This document shows, piece after piece, positions 1 through 5,683 of a DNA stretch of 5,683 nucleotides; positions within the stretch are counted from its first letter, which is position 1; each line of letters starts with the position of its first letter. The DNA comes from DATNIC01 sp035604635 (lineage in GTDB: Bacteria; Vulcanimicrobiota; Vulcanimicrobiia; Vulcanimicrobiales; Vulcanimicrobiaceae), in NCBI GenBank assembly GCA_035604635.1, contig DATNIC010000079.1, positions 1-5,683 on the forward strand, written 5' to 3'. Below the pieces are notes generated by a model. It had not been told where the DNA came from and made no database searches. It saw nothing but the letters and a program-made list of their open reading frames with translations. The position numbers and the translations under genes are program-made.

Positions 1-325
1 CGTCACGAAGGGCTGGCTACGCGCGTCGCACAGCTTCGAGCGCCATCCGACACTCGACTCGCAGGAAATGGCTTACTACTCACACGAGCGCTCGATTCCG
101 CTGCGCCCCGGAGAGATCTACGAAATCGAAGTACCACTGCAGCCGATGGCGTACCGGTTCCGCAAAGGGAATCGAATTCGCCTGGAGATCGCCAACGGCG
201 ACTCGACCTTCACCGATACGCTCTTCGCCCACGCCTACCGGCCGGACAAGGTCGGGACCGACACGTACCACCACGACGCGGCGTATCCGTCGCGGCTCAT
301 CCTCCCGGTGCTCGAGGCACCGTAG
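1..325 (+). CDS. CocE/NonD family hydrolase, C-terminal fragment (5' end outside window)
   Basis: The reading frame is open from the left edge (first complete codon at base 2) to a TAG at 323-325, giving 107 C-terminal residues. The fragment starts with a TKGWLRASH segment, continues with an acidic/hydrophobic beta-rich stretch (RPGEIYEIEVPL, then FRKGNRIRLEIANGDS), and ends with TYHHDAAYPSRLILPVL. This pattern is typical of the jelly-roll C-terminal domain of the X-Pro dipeptidyl-peptidase/CocE/glutaryl-7-ACA acylase group of serine hydrolases, which cleave esters or amides. The catalytic Ser-Asp-His alpha/beta-hydrolase domain would lie upstream and is not visible, so activity and substrate cannot be judged. 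An internal ATG at 68 is not the start, because homologous sequence continues upstream of it. The cupin gene follows after 15 bases, so the two are probably co-transcribed. The family call is fairly firm; the substrate is unknown. Confidence 0.85.
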   Translation, partial: VTKGWLRASHSFERHPTLDSQEMAYYSHERSIPLRPGEIYEIEVPLQPMAYRFRKGNRIRLEIANGDSTFTDTLFAHAYRPDKVGTDTYHHDAAYPSRLILPVLEAP

Positions 326-340
326 ACCGAAGGAACTCGC

Positions 341-889
341 ATGTCGCAAGCACCACCCGTTCGCCGCGTCGTCACCGGACACGACGCCACCGGCAAAGCG
401 ATCGTCCTCTTCGATTCGGCCGATCCATACAAAGAGGTTCGCGGGCGCGTAGGCGTCGCCACCCGGGCTCTCTGGATGACCGAATCCACACCGGCGCAGA
501 TGGACGGCGCTGCCGACCGGGCCGCGGGCGTCAAGAGCATCGCGCCTCCATCGACGGGGACGATCTTTCGCATCGTCGATTTTCCGTCGATGACCGACGA
601 AGAGATGGCCAAGCTCGATCCGCATCTGATGGCGCATCAAGTCGGCCAAAGCGATGAGCCGTCGAAGTACCGTCCGCCGACGCATCCGTTCATGCATCGG
701 ACGCGCAGCGTCGACTATGCGATCGTGATGTCGGGCGAGATCGACATGCAGCTCGACGACTCGACGATTCACGTCAAAGCCGGCGACGTCGTCATCCAGC
801 AGGGGACCAACCACGCCTGGATCAATCGTAGCGGCACGACGTGCCGAGTCGCCTTCGTGCTCATCGGAGCGCAAGACCCCTTCGCATGA
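341..889 (+). CDS. Single-domain cupin protein, 182 aa
   Basis: The start is ATG at 341, supported by a GAAGGA ribosome binding site at 329-334 (6-base spacer). An N-terminal strand region opens with RRVVTGHD (residues 8-15). It is followed by a variable stretch and a C-terminal cupin beta-barrel at about residues 105-178. Cupin motif 1 is recognisable around H119-D125-G132 (MHRTRSVDY...SGE), and motif 2 around G148-D149...G155-TN-H158-AWI-N162. The motif-1 ligands are atypical: the usual HxH is FMH (F117, H119) and the usual Glu is replaced by Asp (D125). Metal binding may therefore be altered or absent. Many proteins of this subfamily carry a similar TVDY segment and are annotated only as cupin_2 proteins, some encoded near aromatic-degradation genes. 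There is no signal peptide, so it is probably cytoplasmic. It sits between the hydrolase and the binding-protein gene. The role is unknown; a small-molecule isomerase, dioxygenase or sensor is possible. Confidence 0.87.
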   Translation: MSQAPPVRRVVTGHDATGKAIVLFDSADPYKEVRGRVGVATRALWMTESTPAQMDGAADRAAGVKSIAPPSTGTIFRIVDFPSMTDEEMAKLDPHLMAHQVGQSDEPSKYRPPTHPFMHRTRSVDYAIVMSGEIDMQLDDSTIHVKAGDVVIQQGTNHAWINRSGTTCRVAFVLIGAQDPFA

Positions 890-902
890 GAGGGCTGGTG
901 CC

Positions 903-1835
903 ATGAAACGATCGACCGCAATCGGATTGCTCGCCGGTGTATCGGCGGCTCCCCTCTTGCGCACGCCTGCTCGAGCCGACGAGACGCTGCTTCGCATGGC
1001 GTCCATCAACATCGACAGCGGTGCTCAACCCTACTACGCGCAGGAGTCCGGCTTCTTCAAAGAGGTTGGGCTACGCATCGACTTTCAGACCTTCAACAAC
1101 GGACAAGCGATCGCGGCCGCCGTCGCGGGCGGCGCACTCGACATCGCAACCTCCAATCCCGTCGCGATGACGGCGGCCCACGCGCGCAACCTCCCATTCG
1201 TCATCGTCGCTCCGGGCGCGCTTTACGTTTCCTCGGACCCGACGACGGTCATGATGGTCCCGAAAAACTCGCCGATCCAGGCGGCCAAGGACCTGGCGGG
1301 CAAGACGATCGCGTGTAACGGAGTCAACGGCATCCCACACTATTGCACGCGCGCATGGATCGACAAGGCCGGCGCCGATTCATCGACGACGAAGATCGTC
1401 GAGATGAACTTCTCGCAAATGATGGATGCGCTCGGCAGCGCTCGGATTGACGCGGCTTGCGTCACCGAGCCGTACATCACCGAAGCGCGGACGACCGGAC
1501 GGGTGATCGGGACGCCTTTCGACGCGTGCGCGCCGCGATTCATGATGTCGGTCTTCATATCGACCCAAACCTGGGCCCAGGCCCATCCGGACGAGATTCG
1601 CCGGTTCCAGGCCGCCATGCTGAAGACGGCAGCGTGGGCGAATCGCAATCATGACAAGACGGCTCCTCTGCTGATGAAGTACACGCAGTTGCCCGAGCAG
1701 ACGATCCGCACCATGCACCGTGCCGTCTTTGCGGAGCGCTGGAACAGCGTGGAAGCTCAGCCGCTCGTCGACCTCACCGCCAAGTACGGCAACGTCCCGC
1801 GATTTACGATCGAGGAGATGCTTTATCGGGCCTGA
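903..1835 (+). CDS. ABC transporter substrate-binding protein, THI5/SsuA/TauA-like, 310 aa
   Basis: The start is ATG at 903, preceded by GAGAGGG at 888-894 (8-base spacer) and 13 bases after the cupin stop. Residues 1-25 form a signal peptide: basic KR, a hydrophobic stretch (AIGLLAGVSAAPLL), and a probable cleavage after ARA25 before D26. There is no lipobox cysteine, so the product is expected to be a free periplasmic or secreted protein. The mature protein has the family layout: a PYYAQESGFFKEVGL motif near residues 43-57, a substrate-contacting GGALDIATSNP segment at 77-86, a LAGKTIACNG segment at 131-140 where the second lobe begins, and a MMDALGSARIDAACVTEPY segment at 173-191. The length is normal for the NMT1/THI5-like family, which delivers sulfonates, nitrate, pyrimidines or aromatic acids to ABC permeases. 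No permease or ATPase gene follows, as the next gene is convergent. The partners must lie upstream or elsewhere. The ligand cannot be predicted. Confidence 0.9.
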   Translation: MKRSTAIGLLAGVSAAPLLRTPARADETLLRMASINIDSGAQPYYAQESGFFKEVGLRIDFQTFNNGQAIAAAVAGGALDIATSNPVAMTAAHARNLPFVIVAPGALYVSSDPTTVMMVPKNSPIQAAKDLAGKTIACNGVNGIPHYCTRAWIDKAGADSSTTKIVEMNFSQMMDALGSARIDAACVTEPYITEARTTGRVIGTPFDACAPRFMMSVFISTQTWAQAHPDEIRRFQAAMLKTAAWANRNHDKTAPLLMKYTQLPEQTIRTMHRAVFAERWNSVEAQPLVDLTAKYGNVPRFTIEEMLYRA

Positions 1836-1856
1836 GGGGGCGGGCTTTTCGCCGGC

Positions 1857-4088
1857 TTACGCGAGGGCAGCCTTCACGCGAGCCGGCGTGTACGGCAGCT
1901 CGCGGATGCGAACGCCGATCGCATCGTAGATCGCGTTGCCGATCGCAGCGGGCGGCGTCGTATTCGGCGGCTCGCCGATCCCGCCCGGCGGCACCGTCGG
2001 ACGGTTGATGAGCGCGATCTGGATTTCCGGGACCTCCGTAAACCGCAGAATCGGGTACGAGAGCCAATCGGCGGTCGTCACCTTGGACTTGCCGTACTTC
2101 ACTTCTTCCTTTAATGCGCGGCTCGTCGCGTAGATCGTTGCGCCTTCGATCTGGGCACGAATCCCATCCGGATTGACGACCAGACCCGGATCGACGGCGG
2201 CGGTCATCCGTCGCACGCGGACGTTGCCGGTCTGACGGTCGACCTCGACCTCTGCAACCGTCGCCACGTAGGTGCTTCGCTGATTGGCAACGACCGCGAT
2301 CCCTCGGCCGCGAGCAATCCGCGCCCTCGAACGCGCGTCCGGTCCAGGGGACGGACGGGTTTGCCAATTCGCGGCCCTCGCGGCTTCGTTTAGGACGGCG
2401 ACGGTTCGCTCGTCGGTCACGTGCCGCAGACGAAATGCGAGCGCATCTTGACCGGTCGCTGCCGCAATCTCGTCCATGAACTGCTCGCCGGCGAAGTTCA
2501 CTTGAATGCGCCCCGGGGAGCGCATGTACAGCCCACGTAAGAGCGGCGGTACGGCATGCCCAACGACCCGCGCCGCGGCAAACCCATACGCGCTGTTCTC
2601 CCCGCCGCCGGGCGGACGGACGTGCGGCGGGGCTTCGGCTTCGATCTGTCCACGCGGGATGAGCATGACGGGGAGCTCCTCGCCGACAAAGCCCCACGTC
2701 CACTCTTGATGGTCCCAGGCTGCGATCTTGCCGCTTGTGTCGACGGCTGCGCGGAAGCTGAATGTCGACGGCGGCTGCAGCGGTTCCCACGTATGCTCTT
2801 GCCCGCGCATCATTTGGACGCGCACCGGCTTACGCAACTGCTGCGATAAGAATGCTGCGGCTACGGTTGCATCGTCGAGGCCGAGGCGGCCGTAACAGCC
2901 CGACGGCTCGTACGGCAGTACGCGAACCATCTGCTCCGGTAGGTCTAGCAGCTTTGCGATCGAGGAACGCACCTTGGCTGCATCTTGGGTTCCGGAATAA
3001 ACCGTCGCCTCGTTACCGCGCACGTCCGCAACACCGCATGACGGCCCGATCATACCGTGATTTTGAGACGGATAGTTGTACGCGGCGGAAAACACTTTGG
3101 ATGCCCCCGCTAATGCGGCGTCGACGTCCCCTACCCTAAGTACCGTCTCCGGCTCGACGTCCGAGTGTGCCGTCCGTAGATAGTTGAAGATGCCGTCGTT
3201 GCCGGGCAGCGTCTGCGCGCTAGTCCAGTCGACATCGAGGCTCTCGGCTCCGCGAATCGCCGCCCACTCCGTCTTAGCAACGACGGCGACGAAATCACCC
3301 TTATGGATAACGCCGACGATATCGGGGGCGTGCGGTATCATCGAGCCGACGCGCGTCACGTGCGCTCCGGGTGCGGGGGGCAAAATCAGCCGCGCGTGAA
3401 GCATCCCGGGCAAACGGACGTTATGAACGCGCGGCCATGTCGCCGTAACCTTTTTCGGGATCTCGGCGGCTGGGATCGACTTGCCGACGATCTTGTATTG
3501 GCTCGGATCTTTCGGCTGCGCGATCCCAACTGCATCGAGCGTCGGCTTGTCGTAGTTCGTCACCTTCAGCGTCGTGTTGAATTGACGATTGCCGATCAAC
3601 TCGCCATACGAGACCTTCTTCGAAGGATCGCTCGCGATGCTGACGATGCCTTTGTTGACGACTAGTTCCGACGCCGGCACATCGAACTTCTTCGAGGCGA
3701 GGTCGAGCAGCACGCGGCGTGCTTCGGCCGCAGCGTGACGCAACGGCTTCGCGCCGTCGAGGATGCCGTCGCTAGCGGTCGAGGGGCCTTGACTCACGGT
3801 GAGCGAGGTATCGCCCATTACCATGACGACGCTCTCAAATGGGACGTCGAGCTCTTCGGCGACGATCTGCGCAAACGCGGTCCGCTTGCGTTGACCGAAA
3901 TCGATCCGGCCCGTGAAGGCGGTGACCGTTCCGTCGCGCGAGACGGCAAGCCACGAATCGAGCTGTGCCGCATCCGGGCGCCCCGGTGCAACCGCCTCAG
4001 CGGCTCGGAGAGGCAACGGGAAACCAAATGCAACGACGACGGCGCCGCCGGCCTTGAGCAAGGTCGAACGCGTCAGCGTGGTACTCAC
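1857..4088 (-). CDS. Molybdenum hydroxylase large subunit (xanthine dehydrogenase family, IorB/NicB-like), 743 aa
   Basis: This is the catalytic subunit that binds molybdopterin and hydroxylates its substrate with water-derived oxygen. I chose the GTG at 4088 because it overlaps the upstream TGA as GTGA, has GAGGT 7 bases upstream, and starts just before a signal-like N-terminus. The layout is that of isoquinoline 1-oxidoreductase beta and nicotinate dehydrogenase B. An N-terminal molybdopterin-binding piece spans about 42-170 (LDSWLAVSRDGTVTAFTGRIDFGQ). The a/b hammerhead region spans about 200-290 (VHNVRLPGMLHARL). Cofactor-binding domains follow, with SGCYGRLGLDDA at 396-407, RVQMMRGQEHTWEP at 423-436, and MRSPGRIQ at 522-529. 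Near the C-terminus the PGGIGEPP loop supplies the expected catalytic base, E706. The N-terminus (TRSTLLKAGG, then a hydrophobic run to about A32) resembles a Tat signal, but the second Arg is Ser8. No CxxCH cytochrome motif is present, unlike cytochrome-fused NicB proteins. The family is certain; the substrate is unknown. Confidence 0.93.
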   Translation of the reverse strand: MSTTLTRSTLLKAGGAVVVAFGFPLPLRAAEAVAPGRPDAAQLDSWLAVSRDGTVTAFTGRIDFGQRKRTAFAQIVAEELDVPFESVVMVMGDTSLTVSQGPSTASDGILDGAKPLRHAAAEARRVLLDLASKKFDVPASELVVNKGIVSIASDPSKKVSYGELIGNRQFNTTLKVTNYDKPTLDAVGIAQPKDPSQYKIVGKSIPAAEIPKKVTATWPRVHNVRLPGMLHARLILPPAPGAHVTRVGSMIPHAPDIVGVIHKGDFVAVVAKTEWAAIRGAESLDVDWTSAQTLPGNDGIFNYLRTAHSDVEPETVLRVGDVDAALAGASKVFSAAYNYPSQNHGMIGPSCGVADVRGNEATVYSGTQDAAKVRSSIAKLLDLPEQMVRVLPYEPSGCYGRLGLDDATVAAAFLSQQLRKPVRVQMMRGQEHTWEPLQPPSTFSFRAAVDTSGKIAAWDHQEWTWGFVGEELPVMLIPRGQIEAEAPPHVRPPGGGENSAYGFAAARVVGHAVPPLLRGLYMRSPGRIQVNFAGEQFMDEIAAATGQDALAFRLRHVTDERTVAVLNEAARAANWQTRPSPGPDARSRARIARGRGIAVVANQRSTYVATVAEVEVDRQTGNVRVRRMTAAVDPGLVVNPDGIRAQIEGATIYATSRALKEEVKYGKSKVTTADWLSYPILRFTEVPEIQIALINRPTVPPGGIGEPPNTTPPAAIGNAIYDAIGVRIRELPYTPARVKAALA

Positions 4089-4558
4089 GCCATCGACCTC
4101 GCTGCGCGAGCGACTGCCTTGACGATGCGCGGTTGCGTCCCGCACCGGCACAAATGGCCGTTCAATCCCTGCTTGATCTGGCTTTCATTCGGCTGCGGGA
4201 CACGCTCGAGCAAGCTGACCGCCGCGATCATCATCCCGCTTTGGCAGTAGCCGCACTGCGGCGCCTGTTCGTCGATCCAGGCCTGTTGCACGGGATGGAG
4301 CTTCGCGCCGTTCTTCCACAACTTCGGCAAGCCTTCGACCGTCGTAATCGCTCGATTCCCAACGCTTCCGACGGCCGTCGTGCATGAGCGGATCTCCCGC
4401 TTGTCGAGCATCACGGCGCAGGCGCCGCATTGCGAGAGGCCGCAACCGAACATCGGCCCGTCCAATCCGAGCTCATCGCGCAAGACGTAGAGCAGCGGCG
4501 TATCGGGCGCGGACTCGACCACGTGGGCTTTCCCATTGACCACGATTGTTAGCGGCAC
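4085..4558 (-). CDS. Molybdenum hydroxylase small [2Fe-2S] subunit (IorA/NicA-like), 157 aa
   Basis: This is the electron-transfer subunit of the hydroxylase and partner of the large subunit encoded next. The start is taken as GTG at 4558, which gives the family's usual N-terminus (PLTIVVNGK) and lies 4 bases after the TAG of the MetE-like gene. Longer in-frame starts run into that gene and add residues of no recognisable family. An N-terminal plant-ferredoxin-type domain holds cluster ligands C39, C44, C47 and C59 (CGLSQCGAC, then C after 11 residues). A C-terminal four-helix [2Fe-2S]-binding domain holds C102, C105, C137 and C139 (CGYC, 31 residues, CRC). All eight ligands are present, as is Q101, the conserved Gln before the second cluster that contacts the pterin cofactor in known structures. 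The length is normal. Its stop overlaps the large-subunit start by 4 bases, implying coupled translation. The ribosome binding site is weak (GGGA, 8-base spacer). There is no signal peptide, so any export would depend on the large subunit. Confidence 0.95.
   Translation of the reverse strand: MPLTIVVNGKAHVVESAPDTPLLYVLRDELGLDGPMFGCGLSQCGACAVMLDKREIRSCTTAVGSVGNRAITTVEGLPKLWKNGAKLHPVQQAWIDEQAPQCGYCQSGMMIAAVSLLERVPQPNESQIKQGLNGHLCRCGTQPRIVKAVARAARSMA
4096..4100 (-). promoter_or_regulatory. Ribosome binding site for the hydroxylase large subunit
   Basis: Read on the minus strand, GAGGT lies 7 bases upstream of the GTG at 4088, inside the last codons of the small-subunit gene. It supports this GTG over the in-frame ATG at 4151, which lies well inside the small-subunit gene and would add 21 residues ahead of the signal-like N-terminus. 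With the GTGA stop/start overlap, it points to translational coupling of the two subunits. Confidence 0.65.
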
Positions 4559-4562
4559 GGAA

Positions 4563-5683
4563 CTAGTCCCAGACCTCGTGTGCGACCTCGACGATGAGGC
4601 GCAGCTTCGCCTTTTCGTCCTCGATCGACAGCTTGTTTCCCGCTGCCCCGCTTGCAAACCCGCACTGCGGGGAGAGCGCGAGCTGCTCGAGCGGGACGTG
4701 CTTGGCCGCTTCAGCGATCCGGCGCTTGAGATCATCCTTACTCTCGAGCCGCCCGTGCTTGGTCGTGACGAGTCCCAACACGATCGTCTTCCCCTTGGGG
4801 ACGAATCTCAGCGGCGCGAAATCGCCGGCGCGCGGCGTGTCGTATTCAAGGAAGAAACCGTCGACGTCGACTTCGTTGAACAGGACCTCGGCGACCGGTT
4901 CGTAGCCGCCCTCGGCCATCCAGGTGCTGTAGGCGTTGCCGCGGCAGAGATGGACGCAGACCGTCATGTCCTTCGGCCGTGACGCAATCGACTCGTTGAT
5001 CAGTTTCGCGTAAGTCTGCGGTAGCTTTTTGGGATCTTCGCCGATGTTCGTGCGGACGTCGGCGGCCAGCTTAGGGTCGCAGAGATACGCGAGGTTGACG
5101 TCATCCAATTGCAGATACCGGCAGCCGGCTCGCCCGAAGGCGGCAATCTCCTCGCCATAGACGCGGGCAAGATCGGCATAGAATGCATCCAGATCGGGGT
5201 ACGCCGCGGAATCGATCTCTTTGCGGCCGCTTCGGAAGTGCATGTTGCTCGGTGACGGAATGGTCTGCTTCCCGGTGACGTGCGTCACCGATTTTAAGAA
5301 CTCGAAGTCCTTGACGAAAATGCCTTCCGGCGGCCTCCCGAGTTTGCCGATGATGCGCGTCCCGGGCGGCGCGAAATCGATGTCGCCCGCTTCGGAGTGA
5401 AAGCGCATCTTGATTCCGGCGTCGACGACGGTGACGTTCTTGAATTTCGCCAGGAAATCCATATGCCAAAGTTCGCGCCGAAATTCACCGTCGGTCGCTA
5501 CGCTTAGGCCGGCGTCCTCCTGCAGCTTGACCGCTTCACGAATCGCATCGTCTTCGAGCCTCCTTAAGTCCGCGTCGGAGAGCTCTCTCTTTTTCCAGCG
5601 CTCACGCGCCTCAAGCAGCGCCGGCGGGCGCAACAAACTCCCGACGACGTCGGCACGAAAAGGAGGGGTAGTTCGTTGCGTCA
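4563..5683 (-). CDS. MetE-core protein (cobalamin-independent methionine synthase C-terminal domain family), start codon cut by window edge
   Basis: This protein has the zinc-dependent MetE catalytic barrel alone, without the N-terminal half of full-length MetE (over 700 aa). It resembles the roughly 370-residue YxjG/MetE-II group. A TTG at 5636 is open but too short: the frame continues upstream through TQRTTPPFRADVVGSLLRP, the classic family N-terminus, to a codon ending in TG whose first base lies just outside the window. The full protein would then be about 373 aa. All four zinc ligands expected from MetE are visible in that numbering: H245 and C247 (VHLCRGN), E280 (FFLEYD) and C341 (LSPQCGF). 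The Glu-to-Cys distance, 61 residues, equals that in E. coli MetE by my recollection of its ligand positions. The DGEFRRELWHMDF and YLQLDDVNLAYL segments are also typical. It is predicted cytoplasmic. Family members transfer methyl or related groups to or from thiols such as homocysteine. Coupling to a molybdenum hydroxylase suggests a non-housekeeping role, which is inference. Confidence 0.92.
   Translation of the reverse strand, partial: TQRTTPPFRADVVGSLLRPPALLEARERWKKRELSDADLRRLEDDAIREAVKLQEDAGLSVATDGEFRRELWHMDFLAKFKNVTVVDAGIKMRFHSEAGDIDFAPPGTRIIGKLGRPPEGIFVKDFEFLKSVTHVTGKQTIPSPSNMHFRSGRKEIDSAAYPDLDAFYADLARVYGEEIAAFGRAGCRYLQLDDVNLAYLCDPKLAADVRTNIGEDPKKLPQTYAKLINESIASRPKDMTVCVHLCRGNAYSTWMAEGGYEPVAEVLFNEVDVDGFFLEYDTPRAGDFAPLRFVPKGKTIVLGLVTTKHGRLESKDDLKRRIAEAAKHVPLEQLALSPQCGFASGAAGNKLSIEDEKAKLRLIVEVAHEVWD

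Noticed and set aside
80..1012. Long minus-strand ORF of 310 codons opposite the hydrolase end and the cupin gene
   Set aside because: Its product is Arg/Asp/Val-rich with no recognisable domain, and it is antisense to clear family genes. High GC content with few stop codons explains its length.
1836..1856. Possible bidirectional terminator between the convergent operons
   Set aside because: Only a GGCG/CGCC 4-bp stem (1839-1842 with 1850-1853) is visible, with the T-run inside the loop rather than after it. That is too weak to call a terminator.
1804..2790. Minus-strand ORF of 328 codons in another frame within the hydroxylase large-subunit gene
   Set aside because: Its product is Arg/Ser/Asp-rich low-complexity sequence, while the overlapping frame encodes conserved molybdopterin-binding motifs. 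It is a shadow frame.
4089..4151. N-terminal extension of the large subunit to an ATG at 4151
   Set aside because: It lies inside the small-subunit coding region, adds 21 Arg/Ser-rich residues ahead of the signal-like N-terminus, and the GTG at 4088 has a good GAGGT site and a GTGA overlap.
3735..4250. Plus-strand ORF of 171 codons antisense to the junction of the two hydroxylase subunits
   Set aside because: It lies antisense across two well-supported genes, shows no recognisable domain, and has no convincing ribosome binding site.
4559..4735. N-terminal extension of the small subunit to an ATG at 4735
   Set aside because: The extra 59 residues overlap the end of the MetE-like gene and are Ser/Arg-rich; the conserved family N-terminus begins at the GTG at 4558.

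Overview
The window is high-GC bacterial DNA (about 60% GC by eye) packed with genes: six protein-coding genes with gaps of 21 bases or less, and no RNA gene, insertion sequence, CRISPR array or long repeat that I could see. GTG starts, GAAGGA/GAGGT-type ribosome binding sites and short overlaps fit a free-living bacterium. The gene families (CocE/NonD hydrolase, cupin, THI5/SsuA-like binding protein, two-subunit molybdenum hydroxylase, MetE-core protein) are common in soil bacteria with broad catabolism. Nothing fixes the phylum; an uncultivated soil lineage such as Eremiobacterota is a low-confidence guess.

Left half, plus strand (1-1835): the C-terminal end of a CocE/NonD-type hydrolase, then a single-domain cupin protein after 15 bases, then an ABC-type periplasmic substrate-binding protein after 13 bases. 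The spacing suggests one transcript. The promoter and any ABC permease or ATPase would lie to the left of the window.

Right half, minus strand (5683 down to 1857): a MetE-like zinc methyltransferase-fold protein, whose start codon is cut by the right edge; a small [2Fe-2S] subunit 4 bases downstream; and a large molybdopterin-binding hydroxylase subunit overlapping it by 4 bases (GTGA). This looks like a translationally coupled operon. The two hydroxylase subunits form an IorAB/NicAB-type enzyme, which uses water to hydroxylate a substrate (often an N-heterocycle or aldehyde) and passes electrons from the molybdenum centre through two [2Fe-2S] clusters. No FAD subunit or cytochrome is present in the window.

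The two operons converge on a 21-base gap (1836-1856). The most interesting point is the tight coupling of a MetE-core protein with a molybdenum hydroxylase. Together with the hydrolase, cupin and binding protein opposite, it may form a catabolic island for an unknown small organic substrate. That functional link is inference. The individual family assignments rest on visible motifs.
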